Assembly: GCA_009781045.1 (NCBI GenBank) | Contig: WQYW01000003.1 | Span: 1 to 64,000, forward strand | Reading direction: 5' to 3' | Origin: Alphaproteobacteria bacterium | GTDB taxonomy: Bacteria; Pseudomonadota; Alphaproteobacteria; Rhizobiales; Xanthobacteraceae | DNA length: 64,000 nt | Part shown: positions 32,069 through 43,759 of the stretch, piece by piece | Position numbering within the stretch: the stretch's first letter is position 1 | How the letters are laid out: the number at the start of each line of letters is the position of its first letter | Notes under the pieces: generated by a model | Databases searched by the model: none | Told to the model about the DNA's origin: nothing | The model's input: the letters and a program-made list of their open reading frames with translations, nothing else | Made by a program: the position numbers and the translations under genes

Positions 32069-32238
32069 ATGCTCCTTCCGCTTGCCGTCCTGCGATGGCA
32101 GGCTTTTGCCATTGACACGATACACCGACTCTTCCAGCGCTCCTCCGAGCCGTGACGTGCGGTATTGGGCTGCCGAATGTCCGTTTGCATCCGGCAGCCT
32201 CCCTTTTTCCTTATCGGCTGGATCCGGTTTCCTGCCGG

Positions 32239-32450
32239 TTTTCTGCCCACGTTCCATCTCTGCAGCGACTGACCGTGCTGTCTTTTTGACGCTGTCGAGG
32301 CCCAGCCATCTTTCATGACGAGAGGTGATTCGTGGCAAATGGGTGACCATTCCGGTTGGAGAGCGGCAATTTTTCCCGGATTTCGCGCCGAGTGCGAACT
32401 GCCCCCTGTCCCTTGCCCAACCCTGTCCCTTGTCCGACCTGGGCAGTTAC
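32239..32450. repeat. Dispersed ~180-bp repeat, copy B (inverted relative to 21030-21217)
   Basis: CCCACGTTCCATCT...GTGCTGTCTTTTTGACGCTGTCGAGGC...CATTCCGGTTGGAGAGCGGCAATTTTTC...CGAGTGCGAACTG matches copy A reverse-complemented. Confidence 0.85.
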
Positions 32451-33108
32451 CCTGCCGGGAACCGGCAGGTTCCGACCACCGTGACTTCCTGCACGTGGCC
32501 TTCTGCGGTTGCGGAACGTCGGGCATGGCGACGGGGGCGGTATTCAGTGCAGCCGGCCGGTCGGGGGAACCGGAACTCAATCACTCGCTTCTGTCGCCCG
32601 GAGCGTTGCCGGCGGTGCCTTGTGCCACGTCCTCTGGCCACCCGCGTCGGGCGGGCGAGCAGGGGCAGCGTCGGCATATCGCAGCTCATGAACGCGGCTT
32701 TCGGCCTGAGGGGCCATGGCAAATACAGGAAGGCTCGCGTCTTTCCGCGACAACGGAGGCGAATGTTGACGCTGACGAAACCTGTACGTGCAAACTCGCA
32801 GCGACAATCAGCAGCGTTGAGTTCGAGGTTGGGTCGCGCGCCAGGCATGCGGCAGTTTTGACGACAGCGTTGTCAGCAACAGGATCGGTGGACTCGGTTC
32901 ACAATGTCGCCCGCGATGATGAGGGAACTTTCGGTGCCATACAGATCCTCAATTCCAGGACGGAACACCGGGACTTGTTGGCAAAGGGGCGCCGGCTCGG
33001 CCTGCGATGGGAAAAACTTCGTGATCGGGAATGCATGTTAATGTATATTGACAAAATTACCGACTGGTAGTAATATCAAAGATAGGGGCGGAGTTAGCGA
33101 TCGGAAAA

Positions 33109-33372
33109 ATGAGGATCGTCAGCGTACAGGATCTCGGTGCCATAATCCGGCAAAGACGCAAAACTCTCGGGCTGACCCAACTGCAGCTCGCGGAGCGGTG
33201 TGGGGTTGGCACACGGTTCATCGGAGAGCTCGAAGGCGGGAAGAATTCCGCCCATCTGGGCAAGGCGCTTCTTGTCGTACAGGAGGTCGGCCTTCAACTT
33301 GAGGCCGGGTCGACTTCCGTGCCGCAGGCTGTGCAGTCACCAGACCAGGACCAGGACCAGGCCCTCTCCTGA
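33109..33372 (+). CDS. HipB-like XRE HTH protein (orphan antitoxin-type regulator)
   Basis: LGAIIRQRRKTLGLTQLQLAERCGVGTRFIGELEGGKNSAHLGKALLVVQEVGLQL; no HipA-like ORF adjacent. Confidence 0.85.
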   Translation: MRIVSVQDLGAIIRQRRKTLGLTQLQLAERCGVGTRFIGELEGGKNSAHLGKALLVVQEVGLQLEAGSTSVPQAVQSPDQDQDQALS

Positions 33373-35270
33373 GGTTTTTTGCGGTCAGGCTGCGGCAGCG
33401 GGCGTGGTCCGCGGTTGGTGGCGTGACAGGCCAGGGGAATGACCAATCCCTGGTCGCTGCCTCTTTTCGTCTGCCGGAACAATGCCGCCTTTGGCGCTCC
33501 AGGGTCCCGACTTTGCCGCTACGCGTCACTTGTTGGCAAAAGACCGAAGGGACCCTGCGTGCCTTGGGGCTGACGAGCAGAACCTGGGAGGTCACGGAAC
33601 CGGATGACCTCTGGACCTTCCCTGCCGGTGATCCCATCTTCAGAACAGGGGGCGTCATTTTTTCTGTCTCTTCCGGGCCTTGCGCTGCTGGTGTGGCAGT
33701 TTCCCGCCGCCCCCCCAGGATTGAAACCGTCTCCGGGGCTCCGCACAGGATGGCGGCAGTTTCTTTGCAGGCACCTGCCGGTTTGGATGGCAGGGGACAT
33801 GGTGCCCGGACATTTTGGCGCAGGGCCGGGAAAACGGCGGCAGAACATTCTTGATTAATTATCGTCACGGAAGATTTCTGATCTGAAATGGGTCTGCTGT
33901 TGGCGAAGCTGCCTGCAATGCTGTCGCAGCAGCTCTGCTTGCGCCTTGCGTTGTCCGGAAACACAGGATCCAGAGATCAGGCAGAGGTGATGGCTGGTGT
34001 GAGCGGTCCTTTCCCGCACGTGCGGCAAGGCCTCTTCCGCACCCGAAAAAGGGCCGGGCCAGCCGCGCGTGCCGTAACTTCCTGACTTGGGGGGAGGGAG
34101 AGAATTGGCGCCACACCACTCAGGCGTGTATCCGCGAAGAGCGCTTCCTGCCGGGGAATAATCGGTCCGATTCTTCGTGGCTGACCACTCTGGTGATGAA
34201 GGTGTCTGGCGGTCTCGTGACGGAACGCGTGCTGCCGAGATGTGCTCCCCCCTTTTTCGCAAAGATCATCTGCGATGGGGGTACCGGGCCCCGGATCAGC
34301 AGAATCGGCCCGGGAAAGCACAATCGCCCTCCAAAAGGAGAGCTGCTCTGGAATCGACACGCATGTCCGGCGATTGAACATTGAACGGCCTGTCGCGCCA
34401 GACATCGGAACCGGTGTCACCTTCCCGGTGCGCTATCGCCATTGACAACAAGGTCGTGCAGCCTGTTGCCACTATGCGGCAGCCCCATCCTGCTGCCGGT
34501 TTCCTTCTCCGTCTTTTGTCAACCTCGACATGTTACCAGAGTGTGACGCCCGGAAAGGGACATCGATCGGTATCAAGTCAAGGCGCTGCAGCCGCGCCTG
34601 TGATAAGATTGGTCCTCGAACAGGGCTGCAGGTTTCACACAGATCGGCATCATGTCTCTCATCCGATCGGATTGGTACCAGGCCAATGTCTTATCCAGGT
34701 GCGTTATTCAGGGCCGGAGCGGAAGCTGGAGTGCAGGTCTTCCCGGAGCGCACGTGTTCCAGGAGGATCAGGTCTTCGCAGGAGGAGATGGCATCTCTGG
34801 CTCGTCCAGGACATCGCCGGGCGGCGGGATGCGGATCTGGAAAAGCGTCGCCTATTGTTTATTACAGGCAGAAAGTGGTACCAGCGGGTGGCGTGGCGCC
34901 GCCCGCTCGGGCCGGGTTTGATCGACCAGCGGCGGCGGGCACGCAGATGGGCAACTCTCTTGTGAAAGACGGAGGTTGCAATCGGGATCAACCTGCAGGA
35001 ATGACTGCGCTCGAAGAGAAAACAGGGGAGGAACGACTCCCGACAAGGATGCCCGATGCTCCTGCCATGCGCGCCGCTTCGGAACCCGCGAAAGCTCCTT
35101 TGTCGGGGTCGGGAACACGCAGGCACCGCACGGCTCCTGTCGAACCGAAGGTTCCGTCACCGGTAGCCTCGTCGGGACGCTTGAGGGCAACAGCATTGGT
35201 TTTCCACAGGGCTTGGCTTGGCCCATCAAGGCCGCGTCGGCGGCGTTGAAATTTGACGGTGAGATGGCAA

Positions 35271-35579
35271 ATGCTCACTGAATTTGAGCAAAACTGGGTC
35301 TATTGCGGCTGGTTCCAGGACGAGCTGGCCGAGCCCAGTGATGAAGACCGCGAATGGCTCGCCGTCATCATCATAACCGCCAGTTCGGCTGAAAAGGCAC
35401 GCGAATGGGGCGATCACCTTGCCAGGAAACGAACCAGCCGCAATGATGGCAACATCTTCCTGTGGTCGGAGGTCCGCCTGCCGGATGACCCTCGCTATGC
35501 GAGCTGTGTGGATCACTGGACGGACGTTCCGGTAATCTGTTACGGCGAAGAGATCGACGACGCGCGTATCGGCTGGTAA
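35271..35579 (+). CDS. Hypothetical acidic small protein
   Basis: MLTEFEQNWVYCGWFQDELAEPSDEDREWLAVIIITASSAEKAREWGDHLARKRTSRNDGNIFLWSEVRLPDDPRYASCVDHWTDVPVICYGEEIDDARIGW. Confidence 0.5.
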   Translation: MLTEFEQNWVYCGWFQDELAEPSDEDREWLAVIIITASSAEKAREWGDHLARKRTSRNDGNIFLWSEVRLPDDPRYASCVDHWTDVPVICYGEEIDDARIGW

Positions 35580-36874
35580 CGGCCGGGCCCGGCGACAGGA
35601 AACCGGCGGATGCCACCGCTGCCGTCAGCGTAGTCGCCACCGGGACCTCCCCTGATCCGACAAGGCAGCCGCGTTTCAACAGCCCCTCCCGACAATCCAT
35701 ACGCCATGTTCATTGAAGACCGGATCGCGTGGTTCCTCAGGCATGTCGTCGCTGGATACAGATGCCTGCCAGAATGCGGCGTCCGCCTGCCAGGACGTAT
35801 CGTATGTGCGGTTATGAACGGCGTTCCCCCTTTCCCCTCGTGATCCGGCGCATCCGGCAACGGATCCATTTGACAGGATCGTCGCAAGGCCCGGCAGACG
35901 TGCGGCTTGCATTGCGGCATCGCGAGATGCAATCCGGTGCCCCGCAGTTGGCACCACGGTTGTCGATGCCGGCGCGCAACTGTCGCTGTCAACGGTCGCC
36001 CGGGATTTCCGCGCGGCAGCCGCCATCCTGCCCGCCGGGTTCGTGTGCGCCTGCTGAGCCTGGCCGACCGCGCCGTGATCCTGCCGCAGGGGTGCTCCGT
36101 TGGGTCAGGACGGCAGGAATGGTGGACGATAGCTGCGGGAATGGCGTTGCCGCGCGGCGCCGATCGCAGATTGAAGCGCGCTCGTGCCGTTGCGCCAAAT
36201 GCGGCTGACACGTCGAAAGCCGAAAGGGCTTCGGGGCATTTTGGCAGCCGAGGACCGATTGGCAGGTGATGTCCGGTGTCTTTGCGGCAGGCATTGTGCT
36301 GTGCCAGCAGGAGCGGGCCCGTGCAGCGAAGCTGACAGGCCCATTTCGGATGCGGCTCGCGCAATCCTGCCGTGCATTGCCGTGCGCATTGCGATGAGAC
36401 GGTCTTGCCGAGGCGGCGCCTTCTGTTGGTGGCGATAAATTCCCGCCTGATTTTGGCGATACCGGGCAATGACGGCAATCGTCACCCAGGGTGCGCGATG
36501 GGTTGGAATCTCTGGTCGCATTCGCCGGAATGCGCACCCAGGGTCTCGCCTTTCATCGGGCGCTGCCGCTGCCTGAGTGCAGACTGCCGCGCGTGCGGCA
36601 GGCCGTGGTGTGCCACGACTTGTCGATGGCGGCTGAAGCGTATTGTGGTTCGCCGATGATCTGGTGCCTTCACTACCAATCAGGCCGGGCGGTCGCCAAG
36701 GATAGACGGGCAGTTCGTGAGGCAGCAGGTCAGGGTCGAAATCGAGGCGCGGGGCACAGCGCATGTTGGCCACTGCGCATGTTGGCTACAGCCGCCCTGA
36801 AACGGCGCTGCCGGTTGCGGTCAGACTGCCGTGCCCGGTGCGCACAGAGTGCGGAAATACTGCGGGCGCCTTGT

Positions 36875-36941
36875 GCCTTGTTGACCAATTGCCTTGTTGA
36901 GCAATTGGCTTGTTGACCCAATTGGCGTGTTGACCAGTCAG
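36875..36941. repeat. Imperfect 16-17-bp tandem repeat (GCCTTGTTGACCAATTG-like) x4
   Basis: GCCTTGTTGACCAATT / GCCTTGTTGAGCAATTG / GCTTGTTGACCCAATTG / GCGTGTTGACCAGTCAG. Confidence 0.85.
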
Positions 36942-37583
36942 GCACTGACTGCCGCTCGACACTTCCTGCGGCAAGGAACTGAATAGGAAGCGAATAGGCT
37001 GTGCTTGCGTTGTGCGATCCCGTCCTTTTGATGAAATATTGTGCTTTAGAGATATATCACTGGAATTCAGAATGCAAGGTCGATTACCAGGATACCCTGC
37101 TGTGGTTCCGCTGATGACTGACGATCGACGTGGAGTTTGAAGTTCCCGGTGTTGCAGTTTCTGCACAGAATGCCGAGCCGAGGTGCAATCTGTGCATGTG
37201 AGTTCCCGCGTCGAAGAACCGGGAACCGAAGGTATATATTGGGGAGGCTGGCGGACGTCGGCGAAGCAGGAACAAAAACAGGATGCATTGTCTGGTGTGA
37301 TGAGTTATCGGTCGGAGGCGATCCATCGGGGGATGACATGGATTGCGACAGATTTCTGCAATCATGGGTTGTATGCTGCAACCAGGGCGGGACACGGAAC
37401 CACCACTGCACGTTTTCCGTGTGATTTTTTCACCCGGCGACGGTCTGATTTGTCGACGAACGCTAATTCCTGCGCCAGATGAAAATGTCTGGAACGGATT
37501 CCATCAACAAGCTGTCTGCGCAAAATGGGCGGGTGTGGAACATGACCTGAGAGGCAGAGGGTGGGAAGGCGAGAGAGACCGGA

Positions 37584-37982
37584 ATGAAGAGCCAGACGGC
37601 GAAGAAAGCGAAACCGGGCACGGCGGGGAACCACGATGTGGAAATCGGCAGGCGCATTCGGCTGCGCCGGATTGAGCTGAAAATTTCTCAGGGGGAGCTT
37701 GGAGAGAGGCTCGGGGTGAGCTTCCAGCAGGTTCAGAAATACGAGAAGGGTGTCAACCGGGTTGTTGCCGGGCGGCTGCGGCAGATCGCGGCGGCACTCA
37801 GCGTCCCTGTCACTTTTTTCTACGAGGGCAATGACAGGGAGCGCCAGGCCGACAGCCTGCGGTTCATGGACAGCGCCTTCAGCCTGCGGCTGTTGCGTGC
37901 TTACAGAAAGATCCGGAACCACGCGATTCAGCGCCAGCTGGTAGCGCTGGTGGAGCTGATCGGCGGCACCGAGGAAGATTGA
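37584..37982 (+). CDS. XRE-family HTH transcriptional regulator
   Basis: DVEIGRRIRLRRIELKISQGELGERLGVSFQQVQKYEKGVNRVVAGRLRQIAAALSVPVTFFYEG. Confidence 0.95.
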   Translation: MKSQTAKKAKPGTAGNHDVEIGRRIRLRRIELKISQGELGERLGVSFQQVQKYEKGVNRVVAGRLRQIAAALSVPVTFFYEGNDRERQADSLRFMDSAFSLRLLRAYRKIRNHAIQRQLVALVELIGGTEED

Positions 37983-38285
37983 CGGCATCGCGGCCGCCTG
38001 TGCGCTGTCCTGGCGTGGCGCCGAGGTCAGAGGTCTGGACGGGGAGCAGAGGTGGTGATGGGAACTCAGGGAATTCCAGTACAGGACGAGCGGGTTGCCT
38101 CGGGTGTGAGTCAGTCCGTGGGCATTTTCGCCAAAATCACACTCGGTTACCGATGCGATTCGGCTTTGTTCTTTTAACGATTCAGGAGCCACGAGGAGCC
38201 GCCATTGAAATCTCCGGCGGATTTGATTCCCGCTGGAAGCGCGGCAGGAATTCCAGCTTTGTGAAGGCAGACCCGACAATGACCG

Positions 38286-38561
38286 ATGACCGACCAGCTC
38301 AGGATCGATTTCAATAGCGCCGCTGAGGCGTATCGGGCACTGGAGACGATGTTCGCTGCGGTGATGGGCGGTCGAAAGCTCCAGCACATTGACGGGATGT
38401 TCAGCGGCAACCCTGCGCTGGAAGTGCATGTTTCGTCACTGTTGGGGATCATTCGTCCGGAAGATGTCGCGTTACGGCGGTGCCGGTACGGCAGCGCTGT
38501 GGGTGAGGGATGCGGCGCGCAAGGCAGGCGCAAGAGGGCGGACCCGAGAGCGCAGGCTTGA
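38286..38561 (+). CDS. Small hypothetical protein
   Basis: MTDQLRIDFNSAAEAYRALETMFAAVMGGRKLQHIDGMFSGNPALEVHVSSLLGIIRPEDVALR; C-terminus becomes low-complexity. Confidence 0.35.
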   Translation: MTDQLRIDFNSAAEAYRALETMFAAVMGGRKLQHIDGMFSGNPALEVHVSSLLGIIRPEDVALRRCRYGSAVGEGCGAQGRRKRADPRAQA

Positions 38562-40176
38562 GCGTGCTGGTCTGCGAAAGCAGCAAAAAGGCCGGCTCTC
38601 TGCGGATTTGAGCGGCTAACCGGGGCTTCTGGTGCCGGCCTGCGTGGGTCAACAGCAACTCCCCGCGCGCGCTCCTGCGCCTGTCATGTGGGGCCTCGAT
38701 TGACTGCGGGGACGGCCTTTCGACATGCCCGGCCCCTCGGTGTCCGGCCACAGAGTTTCCGCCTGACACAATCTGAGGTAGCTTTGCTGTGCCATGAGTC
38801 AACTTTGGCGGGAATTTCCTGCCCGCAGAAATCCGGGAAGAGGAAAACAGCTTTACTGGCGCACAACACGCGGGGAAATCACGCTGATCGAGCAGCCTTA
38901 TTGGAACGCTCCGGGACCATGCCGGTCATTTTGGCCGCGTGCATGTGCGCGGTCGGATGTGGTTGCTGCCGGTGATGGGCGTCGCAACAGATCTCGCTTG
39001 CGGACGAAGCCTTGCGGCACCGGCGCCAGGTCGAAGGAGCATCACGGCATGGATGTGTCGGAAAGCTGTGCTCCAGCGCCGCTTGAGGAGCGATCGGCGA
39101 AGAAATTGGCAGGCGCTCAAGGCTGCTCCTTGCGACTTCGCCTGAAAAACAGGAAAGCCATTATTGGTCAAATCGATGGTCGCATGGTTCCGGTCTGCGG
39201 AAGCGAACCGCAGACGACCCGGGACCCCGTTTCGATTCCGGGGGGAGGTACGGTGCGGCGCGCCCTTGTGGCGGGAGAGAACCGGGAGATTTGACGATGG
39301 TGGCACCCTGGACGGCGGTGTTGCCGCCGCTGGCGAGGCTCTTGCGGCGCGGCGTCAGGCGAGCTGTGTTTTTGCCGAAGCAGCCACGTTTGCGGGACGG
39401 GAGACGTCGTCGACGGGAAGATCCGTTTCACCCACAGGTCGCCGACCAGCAGAGCTGTCTCGCTGATCGGCATCATGTTTGCGGATATGTCGCGGCAGCT
39501 GCGCTGTTCTTTTGCACAGAACCGGAGCCGAACCGGCGTCCTGGGTGTCGAAGCCGGGAAGGTTCTTCGCACGCTCTTGTCCGGGATCGAGCCGGAGAAG
39601 GTCGCCGACGAAAAACGAAAATGCACCGCTCCGCAAAGCTCATCGCTGTTTCGCCAATCGCGCCCCGGGCTGTGCGATGTCTTGACGCCATCAGGAACGA
39701 TCGCCCGGTCGGTTTGCGCGATCAGGTGAGGTGGTGCGATGCGGTCGATGCCCTCCGGCTTCGTGCCAGCGACAGCGAAGGACGGCACGGAGGCTGAAAA
39801 ACAGATGGCGGTCGGCGCCAGGCGCGAGGGCGCATCCAGGCGTTCCATCGCCACCGCTATCGCCGGCGTGCCGGCGCCTGCTGTTGTGCCCCTTATTGCA
39901 GTGCGGGAATGGAGCGAATTTGTTTCCGCCCCCTGAGATGTGAAACAGGTAATCTGAAATCCGATCAGAGTGCCCGACGCGGTCAGACTTTCTCCACTCA
40001 GGCCGGCGTGCGGGAGTGGACAGCACGGCAGCGGAGGGGAGCGGGATTGTGCCGTGCAGCATCATGTTGCGGCGCGATAGCGAATTGGCGCGGCTTGAAG
40101 AAGCTGTTTTGTGCAGCTGCGGCAAGCGAAGTGTTTTGAGATGGAACTACATTGCGGGAGACATCCCGAAGCGCAA

Positions 40177-40194
40177 TTTTACGATACTGTAAAA
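40177..40194. promoter_or_regulatory. Inverted repeat TTTTAC-N6-GTAAAA upstream of the catabolic operon
   Basis: TTTTACGATACTGTAAAA ~120 bp upstream of the thiolase start. Confidence 0.45.
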
Positions 40195-40317
40195 AATCTG
40201 CTTGACCTCCCCATGACGATATCGCATAGCTGGGTTCAATTAATCATGATCAACTGACGTTCAGACAGCTGACCTCTGCGGCCGCCATCGCGCCGCATTC
40301 AAACCGGGGAGCGAGCG

Positions 40318-41526
40318 ATGACCTATGCTGCCGAAATTCCATATCGCTGTTATTGGAGCACGCCTTTTGCCAAATGGCAGGGCTCGCTGCGCGATCTCCA
40401 CAGCATCCGGCTCGCGGCCCATGTTTCGCGCCAGCGTCTGGCGGAGCTGAAGATCGATCCCAGACAGTTTGACCTCGCGGTACTCGGTTTTACCACGCCG
40501 CAGAAGCACTGTTTCTATGGCGCGCCGTGGTATGCCGGCCTGGTGGGAGCGGAAAATGCCGGTGGCCCGACCCTGTCGCAGGCCTGCGCCACCGGTGTGC
40601 GCGCGGTCCTGACCGGTGCCCAGGAGATCCGCAGCGGCATGTCGCAGATGGCACTGATTACCACCTGTGACCGCACGTCGAATGGTCCCCATGTTGTCTA
40701 CCAGTCGCCTCCGGGCCCCGGCGGTACGGTGGTCTGTGAGGATCCGGTGTGGGACAATATGCAGTGCGACCCGCTGGGTGGACACGCCATGGTGACGACG
40801 GCCGAGAACGTGGCGAAGAAATACGGCGTCAGCACCCAGGAACAGCATGACATCGTGCTGCGGCGCGGTGAACAATATGCGGCGGCGCTGGCCAGCGACA
40901 GGGCGTTCCAGAGGGGCTATATGACCCTTGGCATGGAAATCCCGAGCCCGGATTTCCGCAAGACCGTCGGCGTGCTCGACGGCGATGAGGGGGTGATGAA
41001 GTCGACGGCTGAAGGTCTGGCGCGGCTCAAACCGGTGGTGGCCGGCGGCAGCGTGACCTATGGCGGACAGACCCATCCCGCCGACGGCAACGTCTCGATC
41101 GTCCTGGCTTCGCCTGAGCGGGCCCGGGAGCTGAGCCGCGACCCTGCCATCCGCATCACGCTGGAAGGCTTCGGTCTTGCCCGCGCGCCGCTTGCTTTCA
41201 TGCCCGAAGCCCCGGTTCCGGCAGCCCGCCGGGCGCTTGCCAATGCGGGCGTCGACATCAGGGACATTGCTGTGGTGAACTCGCATAATCCGTTTGCGGT
41301 CAACGACATCGTGTTTGCCCGCGAGACCGGCTTTGACGTCATGGCGATGAACAATTATGGCTGCTCGCTGATCTGGGGACATCCCAATGCTCCGACCGGA
41401 ATGCGCAGCATCATCGAAATGATCGAGGAACTGGTGTTGCGGGGTGGCGGAATCGGTCTTTTCACAGGCTGTGCTGCCGGCGACACCGCCATGGCGGCCG
41501 TGATCAGGGTCACCGGATCGCGGTAA
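40318..41526 (+). CDS. Thiolase-family protein (acetyl-CoA acetyltransferase-like)
   Basis: AGGPTLSQACATGVRAV (nucleophile Cys), VVNSHNPFAVND, IWGHPNAPTGMR, GIGLFTGCAAGDTAMAAVI. Confidence 0.9.
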   Translation: MTYAAEIPYRCYWSTPFAKWQGSLRDLHSIRLAAHVSRQRLAELKIDPRQFDLAVLGFTTPQKHCFYGAPWYAGLVGAENAGGPTLSQACATGVRAVLTGAQEIRSGMSQMALITTCDRTSNGPHVVYQSPPGPGGTVVCEDPVWDNMQCDPLGGHAMVTTAENVAKKYGVSTQEQHDIVLRRGEQYAAALASDRAFQRGYMTLGMEIPSPDFRKTVGVLDGDEGVMKSTAEGLARLKPVVAGGSVTYGGQTHPADGNVSIVLASPERARELSRDPAIRITLEGFGLARAPLAFMPEAPVPAARRALANAGVDIRDIAVVNSHNPFAVNDIVFARETGFDVMAMNNYGCSLIWGHPNAPTGMRSIIEMIEELVLRGGGIGLFTGCAAGDTAMAAVIRVTGSR

Positions 41527-41662
41527 TTTCGCCTCTATCGCTTTGAACCCGGGTACCCCTGGCCCTCCTGCGCATTCTCTCCCGCACACAGGTGTGGGCG
41601 AACGTAACCCGACTTGTGACTTATTCAACCAAGATTAAATAGTTCTCAGGAGGAAGACTGAT

Positions 41663-43759
41663 ATGATGAGAGTAGGTGTCGATGTCGGCGGCACGTTTAC
41701 CGACTTTCTGATCAAGGATCAGCACGGCGCAGCCCGAATATACAAGACGTCGACCACGCCCAAGGATCCGACAATCGGGTTTTTCAACGGGCTCGGCAAG
41801 GCGGCAAAAGAAGCCGGGATGTCACTTGAGGACTGGCTCAAGCAGGTCGAGACCATCGTGCATGGCACCACCATCACGACCAATGCGGTGCTTACCGGTG
41901 ACGGAGCCCGGACCGGCTTTATCACCACGCACGGGTTCCGCGATGTCCTGAATATGCGGCGCGGCCTCAAGGATCGTCATTTCGACATCTATGCGCCGCC
42001 CCCGCCGCTGGTGTTGCGTCGTAACATCGCGGTGGTGCGGGAGCGTGTCACCTCGAACGGAGAGGTCCTGGTTCCGCTGCATGAGGAGGATGTGCGGGCG
42101 GCTGCAGCACAGTTCCGCGAACAGGGTGTCGAGGCGGTGGCGGTGTCCTACCTCTGGTCCTTCCGCAATTCCAGTCACGAACGGCGGACCAAGGAGATTC
42201 TGGCGGAGGAACTGCCGGGAATCTATGTCTCGGTGTCCTCGGAAATCCTCCCCCAGATCCGCGCCTACGAGCGTCACAGCACCACCGCACTGAACTCCTA
42301 TGTCGGGCCGGTTCTGACGCATTATCTGTCGCGCCTCCTCCAGCGCCTGCATGAGCTGGGTTTCAACGGAACCCTGCTCATCATGCAGTCGAATGGCGGG
42401 GTGATGTCGCCCGAGGTGGCGCAGCAGTTTGCGTCCAACACGCTGCTGTCAGGGCCCGCCGGAGCGCCGCAGGCGGGTCTCCATTATGGAGCCATTCATC
42501 ACTTCCGTAATTTCATCACGGTCGATATGGGGGGGACCTCCTTCGACGTGGCGCTGGTGCACAATGGCGTTCCCTCAATGACCACGGAAGCCAATATCCG
42601 TGGCAACCGGATCGCCTCGCCGAGCCTCGACATCCACACCGTGGGCTCGGGCGGCGGCTCGATTGCCGCAGTCGACGGTGGCGGCCTGCTCAATGTCGGC
42701 CCGAAGAGCGCCGGTGCCATGCCGGGACCGGCGTGCTATGGACGCGGTGGCACGCTGCCGACGGTGACCGACGCCAACTACGTTCTGGGCTATCTTGATT
42801 TCGCCGGCAGCGAACTCAGTCTTGACGGTGACGCGGCGCGCCGTGCCATTGAGGAGCATGTGGCCAGGCCGCTCGGAGTGGATCCGATCGAGGCGGCCTA
42901 CGGCATCTATCAGGTCGTCAACTCCGACATGGCGGCGGCGATCTCGGTGGTGTCGGTGCAGCGCGGTTACGATCCCCGTGAGTTTGTGCTGGTAGTGGCC
43001 GGCGGTGCCGGTCCGGTTCACGCCGGTCCGATTGCCCGCGACCTCGACATTCCCCTGATCCAGATTCCTCGTGAATCGTCGGTGTTCTGTGCCGCGGGCA
43101 TGCTGATCTCGGATCTCAAACACGACTATGTGCATACCTATCCCCGCGAGTTCTCGGAAGTCGACCTTGAGACCGTGACGAAGATCTATCACGACATCGT
43201 GGATCGGGCGATGCAGACGCTCAAGGCGGAAAATGTGCCGCCGGAGCGCTCTGTGGTCGAATATTCCGTGGACGTGCGTTACGTCGGGCAGTTCAACGAG
43301 GTCGAGGTTTCGGCGTTTGTGGGCGGCGACTTCTCGCATCATGCGCTCGAAGTGCTGGCGGAAGAATTCCATCACCGGCACGACGAGATGTACGGCTACA
43401 GCACGCCGGCGACGCCGATCGAGATGATCAATCTCAGGGTCAGCGTCCGCGGCATCACCGACAAGCCCAATGTCGAAACCTACCCGCATCGCGGGCACGA
43501 TCCTTCAAGGGCACGCACCGGCTGGCGCACGGCGTGGTTCGACGGCGCCTATGTCACCACCCCGGTCTATGACGGTTTGGAGCTGTTCAACGGCAATGTG
43601 GTGGCGGGCCCGGCGATCGTGGTCCAGCCCACCACCACCATCCTTGTGCCCGGCGACTTTGAGCTGACATGCGATGCCGGCAACAACTATCTGATGTACC
43701 GCAAGGGCGCCAACGTCCATGACCTGATACAGAAACTGAGCGGGGAGACGCACCAATGA
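41663..43759 (+). CDS. Hydantoinase/oxoprolinase A-type subunit (acetone/acetophenone carboxylase-like)
   Basis: MRVGVDVGGTFTDFLI; VHGTTITTNAVLTGDGARTGFITTHGFRDVLNMRRG; NFITVDMGGTSFDVALVHNG; GPACYGRGGTLPTVTDANYVLGYL. Confidence 0.96.
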   Translation: MMRVGVDVGGTFTDFLIKDQHGAARIYKTSTTPKDPTIGFFNGLGKAAKEAGMSLEDWLKQVETIVHGTTITTNAVLTGDGARTGFITTHGFRDVLNMRRGLKDRHFDIYAPPPPLVLRRNIAVVRERVTSNGEVLVPLHEEDVRAAAAQFREQGVEAVAVSYLWSFRNSSHERRTKEILAEELPGIYVSVSSEILPQIRAYERHSTTALNSYVGPVLTHYLSRLLQRLHELGFNGTLLIMQSNGGVMSPEVAQQFASNTLLSGPAGAPQAGLHYGAIHHFRNFITVDMGGTSFDVALVHNGVPSMTTEANIRGNRIASPSLDIHTVGSGGGSIAAVDGGGLLNVGPKSAGAMPGPACYGRGGTLPTVTDANYVLGYLDFAGSELSLDGDAARRAIEEHVARPLGVDPIEAAYGIYQVVNSDMAAAISVVSVQRGYDPREFVLVVAGGAGPVHAGPIARDLDIPLIQIPRESSVFCAAGMLISDLKHDYVHTYPREFSEVDLETVTKIYHDIVDRAMQTLKAENVPPERSVVEYSVDVRYVGQFNEVEVSAFVGGDFSHHALEVLAEEFHHRHDEMYGYSTPATPIEMINLRVSVRGITDKPNVETYPHRGHDPSRARTGWRTAWFDGAYVTTPVYDGLELFNGNVVAGPAIVVQPTTTILVPGDFELTCDAGNNYLMYRKGANVHDLIQKLSGETHQ

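Noticed and set aside
33423-35250. Several 140-240 aa ORFs downstream of the HipB-like gene as a possible HipA
   Set aside because: No HipA kinase motifs seen in any frame; composition is non-coding-like.
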